From assembly GCF_945859685.1 (NCBI RefSeq), contig NC_079148.1, forward strand, positions 3,162,001-3,226,000: a DNA stretch of 64,000 nucleotides, read 5' to 3'. The position numbers and the translations under genes are program-made. This DNA is from Eupeodes corollae. Taxonomy: Eukaryota > Arthropoda > Insecta > Diptera > Syrphidae. The notes under the pieces are model-generated. The model ran no database searches, had not been told where the DNA came from, and saw nothing but the letters and a program-made list of their open reading frames with translations. Below are positions 59,447 to 64,000 of the stretch, piece after piece (the stretch's first letter is position 1; each line of letters opens with the position of its first letter).

Positions 59447-59714
59447 GATCCACTAAGAAATAGATTACAGTCTAAGAAGGCTGCAATCTCGTTTTTTATT
59501 AAATATATGTAACTCACCCATTTTTAAATTTAATTATTAAACGCAAAGATAATAATCAATACAATTTTCCTTTATTTACGGACTTAAAATTGTTTTTATG
59601 TAATAAATTCTAAAATCCGCATCCGCATTCGCATCCGCGGATGTGAGTCTTAAAAAATCCGCATCCGCTTCCGCTTCCGCGGATGTCAAAATTTGTACAT
59701 CCGCAACAACCCTG

Positions 59715-60439
59715 GTACGAACTCAACCGAGTTCCAATTTTTTTTAATAGACCGATCTTTTGGAGATTTTATATTTAATATATAACCAATTTTAACAAAA
59801 AAAAGCACTTTTATGTGCTTCAAAACGAAAATTTAACTCGAATTGAAGAAGAGTTTCAGGAATTTAAAAGAAACTTTAGTTCGTGTGAAGAAAATAAAAA
59901 TTCCATTTTTCTTTTCAGAATATACATACATAATATAATATCAAATTGACTTTCTCTATTCAAAGTGGCTTCCTTAAAAAAATATATATTTGAATTTTCT
60001 CTCAGAAAAGATCTTATTAAAATAATTTAAACTATTATGAAAGTTTTCCAAATTTTAAATTTTGTGAATACTTTTAAAATTATATCAAAGTGTTTAGTTG
60101 TTTTAAACAGACAAACCGCTTTATCTATAGATGAAATGTTTACTTATACAACTGAACAGTTTAAGCTTTGTGGCTCATAAGACTCGCTCCTGGATGAAGT
60201 TTGAAGAATTTGTGCGGCGCGATTGGAATAGACTTGGAATTCCGATTCATATTGTGTTCTCGGTAGAGTCTTCAGTTAGTCACACTAAAATACAAATTTT
60301 ATTTGTATATAATTTGTAAATAATTTAAATTATAAGGGTTGACATATCGATTGACGCAATACGATTAGTTTCGAATTCTCCCTTAGTAATAAACACTTTC
60401 AAAAATTTGTACTAAAAATATCTCTTGAACAAAAACACA
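59715..60439. other. Spacer downstream of the hAT element
   Basis: AT-rich. A short open stretch at 60131-60319 (TRSWMKFEEFVRRDWNRLGI) looks protein-like, but I cannot place it in a family. Confidence 0.3.
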
Positions 60440-61950
60440 TATTGAAGTTGAACTTATTTTATCAAATGGAAAATATTGTTGTAAACTTGGAGTCGAAAAT
60501 CCTCAAAAACAACTAAAAACTGATAACAGATAGTTTATGACTTAAGAAAAAAGAAAGATATTGACTTCAAACTTGTTTTATTTTGCTTAAAATGTTGTTA
60601 TCGATATTTTTTAAAACTTTATTGACTTACGAGCAAGAATGGGAAGAATGACAGAGTGGGCTGCAGGCTTTTTTTTAACCATAATATTTTTTTTTAATTA
60701 ATGACTATCCTGAGTTTTAATGCGAACCCTTAAACGTATTGACCTATGTTCTTGTTGATATTTGTGACACTGCTTTGGCTACTTCTTAAGAGTTTAAAAT
60801 TTCCTGTTAGGGCTTTTCAATTCTGAGAACAAGATATAATCCAAAGAATCCAGATATGGACTTTTTGAGATCCAATTGACACCACGGTGCATTTAAGTTG
60901 GCTTGTCTCCATTTATTAACTTCCCATAGGAAGTTATTGTAATGGGTCCGATTTGTCAAATTGAAAATTTTGACGTTTCTCGACGTTTCAAGGTCTCTAG
61001 AGTCAAAATAAAATATTTTTAGAAAGATGTCTATGCGTGCGTGTGTACGTATACGTTCGCAACGTTTTTTTTCGTCGTCCATAGCTCAAGAACCAGAAGA
61101 GATATCGATTTCAAATAAATTTTGTTATACATATAATAAGGCAGAAAGATGCAGAAAGGGCTCTCAAGAAAATTGCGTGGGTGGTTTTTTACCATAGCAG
61201 TTTGAAAAAAAGGTGAACATTTTGGTTAACTCTAAATATTTACGAACCAAAAACGTTTAAATTTTATATAATATATTCATCTCCAAAACAATTTTGTTCA
61301 ACGAAGAATAATGTTTTTGACATCTGATAAAATGTTGAGAAAAATCGAATTGACAGTTTGTTTTACAAAAAATAAAAATGCAAAAAAATATTACTCAAAG
61401 TTGGTAAAAATTGAATACCGATTCAAATATCTTTTCAAAAACTTGAAATTTAGTCTTCAAAATTATTTTATCTTTTAAGAAATATTGTTTTCAACATTCT
61501 GAAAAATGTTGGGAAAAATCGAATTTACAGTTTTCTTACAAAAAATAAAAACCTAAAAAAAAATTGATAAAAGTTAGTGAAATTGATTTTCGACTCAAAT
61601 ATCTTTTCCAAATTTGTAGATATTGGCTTTAAACTACTTTTATCTTTTTAAAAAATATTGTTGTTATCATTTTGTTGTTGTAGCTTTTCAAAAATTAAAA
61701 ATATTGGCTTCAAACTTATTTTATTTTACAGAAAATATTGTTTTCGATATTCAGTAATTTTTATATAAAAATACAACAGTCCGTTTTTTTCATACAAAAT
61801 AAAATCTACAAAAAATAGTACTCAAGTTTGGTAAGAATTGATACGAGTACATGTGGAAAACTTTTAAGCAAGACAAATCGACAGACGGGATGGGAAGTTA
61901 TCAGTGTGGGTCGCATCCCAGCCTTTTTTTATATACGTATGGTCCCTAAA
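60440..61950 (+). repeat. AT-rich dispersed repeat family R2, longer copy with internal units
   Basis: This copy shares landmarks with 3780-4480 (GTGAACATTTTGGTTAAC near 61213, ACGAACCAAAAACG near 61242, CGACAGACGGGATGGGA near 61879). It contains several diverged units of roughly 100-120 bp, each with a poly-A/TACTCAAAGTTGGTA part, a GATATTGACTTCAAAC-like part and AAAATATTGTT. The segment 60960-61200 (TTCGTCGTCCATAGCTCAAG, AAGGCAGAAAGATGCAGAAA) is less AT-rich. No protein could be read. Confidence 0.5.
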
Positions 61951-62654
61951 AACCATAGAAATGGATCTAATGAATATATTCAATTATCTGGACATTATCT
62001 TTTTCTTTCAAAAGGATTTTATTTGTACTTGTTCTTCTACAGGAAACATTTTTTAAATTCTGTCATTTTCTCTTAAATCGATACACGGAAAGTCCAATAA
62101 TCAAAATTATTGGGGTTTCTAGTAGTTTTTAAAACATGAAAATACACTAGATCTCATTACGTGAAGCAATTATTGCGATTCTATTTTCTGTAGCCCCTCT
62201 CCCCATGTTAACGGAAACAAAACTGAAAATAATTCACATTTATCAAATGCTTCCTAATGTTAACGTTTAAAAACCTATAAGATAACATTTTTTATAGGCA
62301 AATGGAGTTTTCTGACAGAACTTATGCCACTTATGGTATTGTTGAACTAAATTTAAAACAGGAATTAGGTTAGGTACTTTATAAGGTACATTTTTGAAAA
62401 ATGTTTAACTGATCAAAATATTTAATTTAAACAAATTTTAGTTCGGGCTTAAATACAAAAAAATATATGTACTTTTTTTATAATGAAACAGGCACTCAAG
62501 GGGTTATTATTACCCTTAACATGTTTCAGGTTTAAACATACTGCGAGCTATAGGAAACTAGGGAAGGATTAAAAAGGAGATATCGATGCACTTTGGTCCT
62601 GAAGTTTTGAATATTAAAATGATAGGGACAGACAGAGCTGGATAGAGCATTTCA

Positions 62655-63090
62655 CATTCTCGATGTGCAGTTAAAAAAATCTCTATACTTGACAGAACGT
62701 ATGAAATTGAGCTCAAGGTTAAACTGATGTGCATTCCTAGAAATACGAGTATTACGGCTGAATTGTTTTAGGGGGGGAATGCAACTGGCTAATTCGATAG
62801 AACACTGTTTAAAGAAATATCGGTAGAACAACGAAAGGCATAAAACATAGCGGCGGGGTTCAAGTGACGTAATTGTTTCGGTTATAGTTCGATTGCCTAT
62901 CATTTTCGAAGCTTTTTTTTGGATCCTGTCCAAGATACTTAAACTTGTTTTAGGGGCACCTGCGAATATGTGAATCGAATATGTGATCATTCCAAAAGCG
63001 GTGATCTGTAATACACATATACCGAGTACTGAAAGTTGACTAGCCGATAGCGGCATCGGGGTGGGTTTCGCTTAAACTACAGGAGACAGC
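62655..63090 (-). pseudogene. 3' end of a jockey/CR1-like non-LTR retrotransposon
   Basis: A minus-strand open frame of about 134 codons reads FAGAPKTSLSILDRIQKKAS, then LSLFYRYFFKQCSIELASCI and PPLKQFSRNTRISRNAHQFN. This is the conserved C-terminal region after the RT palm and parallels the 34480-34670 fragment (WNGAPATYLS, DSIEGRAFELL). The RT itself is absent, as in 5' truncation reversed by later decay or deletion. Confidence 0.65.
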
Positions 63091-64000
63091 ATTGAATTTT
63101 CGAACCATTAAATTCTACACGGTTTTTGATTCTTCTGTACATGTAAATGTAATTCCACACTGAATATTTTACTTTTTAAAAAGCTTAATAAGTAACACCA
63201 TCACTTTTTAGGCCACTGTCGTTGTTTTTGAAATGTATAATTATGTACTTATGTTATGGGGGAATACGTTCTTAGAAAATATCCATTTTAGGGGCTCTTT
63301 AGAATTGTGTTTCTTTTGTATAATACATTATGAAATAAATTGTTAGAAGTACCTGTTTTTTACCAATTTTGCATTTATTTAGCAAAATACATTGAAGCCA
63401 AAATTCGTCATATTGGGGTTTCTAAGCTTTTACAAAAATTGAACCTTTCTTCTTTTGTTTGTCCCAAATTAAATAATATTTAAGGTCGATTAAAGATGAA
63501 AAATATGATATGCACTGACATCTTCAATCATTTCTTAAAACTTACATATATATAATCAATCTAGACATAATGTGTTTGAATTGGATTTGGGAGGTAGTCA
63601 AAATTGAAATTCGTATTTTGTAAGCCCAAGAAAGCCTTAAATTCAAGATATTTCTCATAACTAATGAGAATTTAAAGTAACTTAGTAGGATACTAATATA
63701 ATTTAAATAAAGAAGATTTGTACTTTTCAAAATCATCGTACAACTTTGCATTTAAATCACCTGTTTTCGTTTGATCTTTTACATTTAAATAGGCGCATAA
63801 TTAAAAAAAAATATTTAATGTGAGAGATTCAAATTCAGGAGAACTTAAATCTTTCCAAATGTTTTGGATTGTTTCTGGGACAGAAAGCAAATGGAATAAT
63901 TTCAAAAACTCAAATGTATAAATAGCACCTAAAATGGAGTTGTCAAGCACCAAATTTCCGATTTTCTACCAATACTCTTATAATAAATGCAATTGGGATT
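63091..64000. other. AT-rich right edge
   Basis: No gene, RNA or repeat structure could be supported here. Confidence 0.35.

Larger units (their letters stand above)
58548..59714 (+). mobile_element. Internally deleted hAT transposon
   Basis: The 1167-bp element starts TAGGGATGTTGCG and ends CGCAACAACCCTG, inverted repeats of the CAGGG type typical of hAT ends. It is flanked by CTACGAAC (58540-58547) and GTACGAAC (59715-59722), an 8-bp duplication with one mismatch. Subterminal arrays of TCCGCA/TGCGGA hexamers lie at both ends (about 58600-58655 and 59613-59690). Inside are the N-terminal BED-finger and C-terminal dimerisation parts of the transposase with the catalytic core deleted. Confidence 0.75.

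Noticed and set aside
1..64000. CRISPR arrays, tRNA, rRNA or other structural RNA genes
   Set aside because: No regularly spaced repeats and no complete tRNA cloverleaf were seen; the tRNA-like A and B boxes belong to SINE copies.

Overview
The window is eukaryotic nuclear DNA from a higher fly (Diptera, Brachycera; probably not Drosophila itself). The evidence is AT-rich sequence, multi-exon genes with short GT-AG introns, clear fly orthologues (integrin alpha-PS1/mew, Gcna, Wbp11, Mpv17-like proteins, a THAP protein) and a dense population of insect-type transposons. From memory, mew and Gcna are X-linked (Muller element A) in D. melanogaster, which would fit one ancestral block, but synteny cannot be tested here.

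Layout. 5.1-24.4 kb: ten plus-strand exons of an alpha-integrin (mew), from the first FG-GAP blade to the GFFKR tail. The signal-peptide exon lies outside the window or was not found. One intron is about 11.4 kb and holds GC-rich islands, a SINE, a non-LTR fragment and a Tc1-like fragment. Intron 22,852-23,608 carries an intact intronless minus-strand gene for a short Mic19/CHCHD3-like MICOS protein. 29.5-30.3 and 36.1-36.8 kb: two Mpv17-family paralogues that differ by one intron, with transposon debris between them. 37.0-38.0 kb: a minus-strand THAP-domain gene, tail to tail with the second Mpv17 gene. 38.3-41.3 kb: a decayed PIF/Harbinger element with an antisense MADF-BESS gene, a 43-bp palindromic insertion, a SINE and a broken serine palmitoyltransferase fragment. 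42.4-46.4 kb: Gcna (acidic disordered region, SprT metalloprotease, zinc finger, HMG-like tail), with a possible very small gene head to head. 47.1-51.8 kb: a full-length, apparently young Ty3/gypsy retrotransposon of CsRn1 type. 51.9-54.7 kb: a cluster of MADF-BESS and Myb/SANT remnants and MITEs. 54.9-56.8 kb: Wbp11. 58.5-59.7 kb: an internally deleted hAT element. The rest is AT-rich spacer with old repeats.

The host genes do not form a pathway. They are single housekeeping or developmental genes: laminin-receptor adhesion (mew), mitochondrial inner-membrane organisation (Mic19-like and Mpv17-like), DNA-protein crosslink and germline genome maintenance (Gcna), splicing (Wbp11) and a probable DNA-binding THAP protein. 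The most unusual items are the nested Mic19-like gene with altered cysteine spacing, the retrotransposon with identical LTRs and a slippery heptamer abutting the gag stop, and the 43-bp palindromic insertion whose empty site is preserved in a related repeat 2.9 kb away. All coordinates and exon joins were made by eye from the sequence; family assignments rest on recalled motifs, not on searches.
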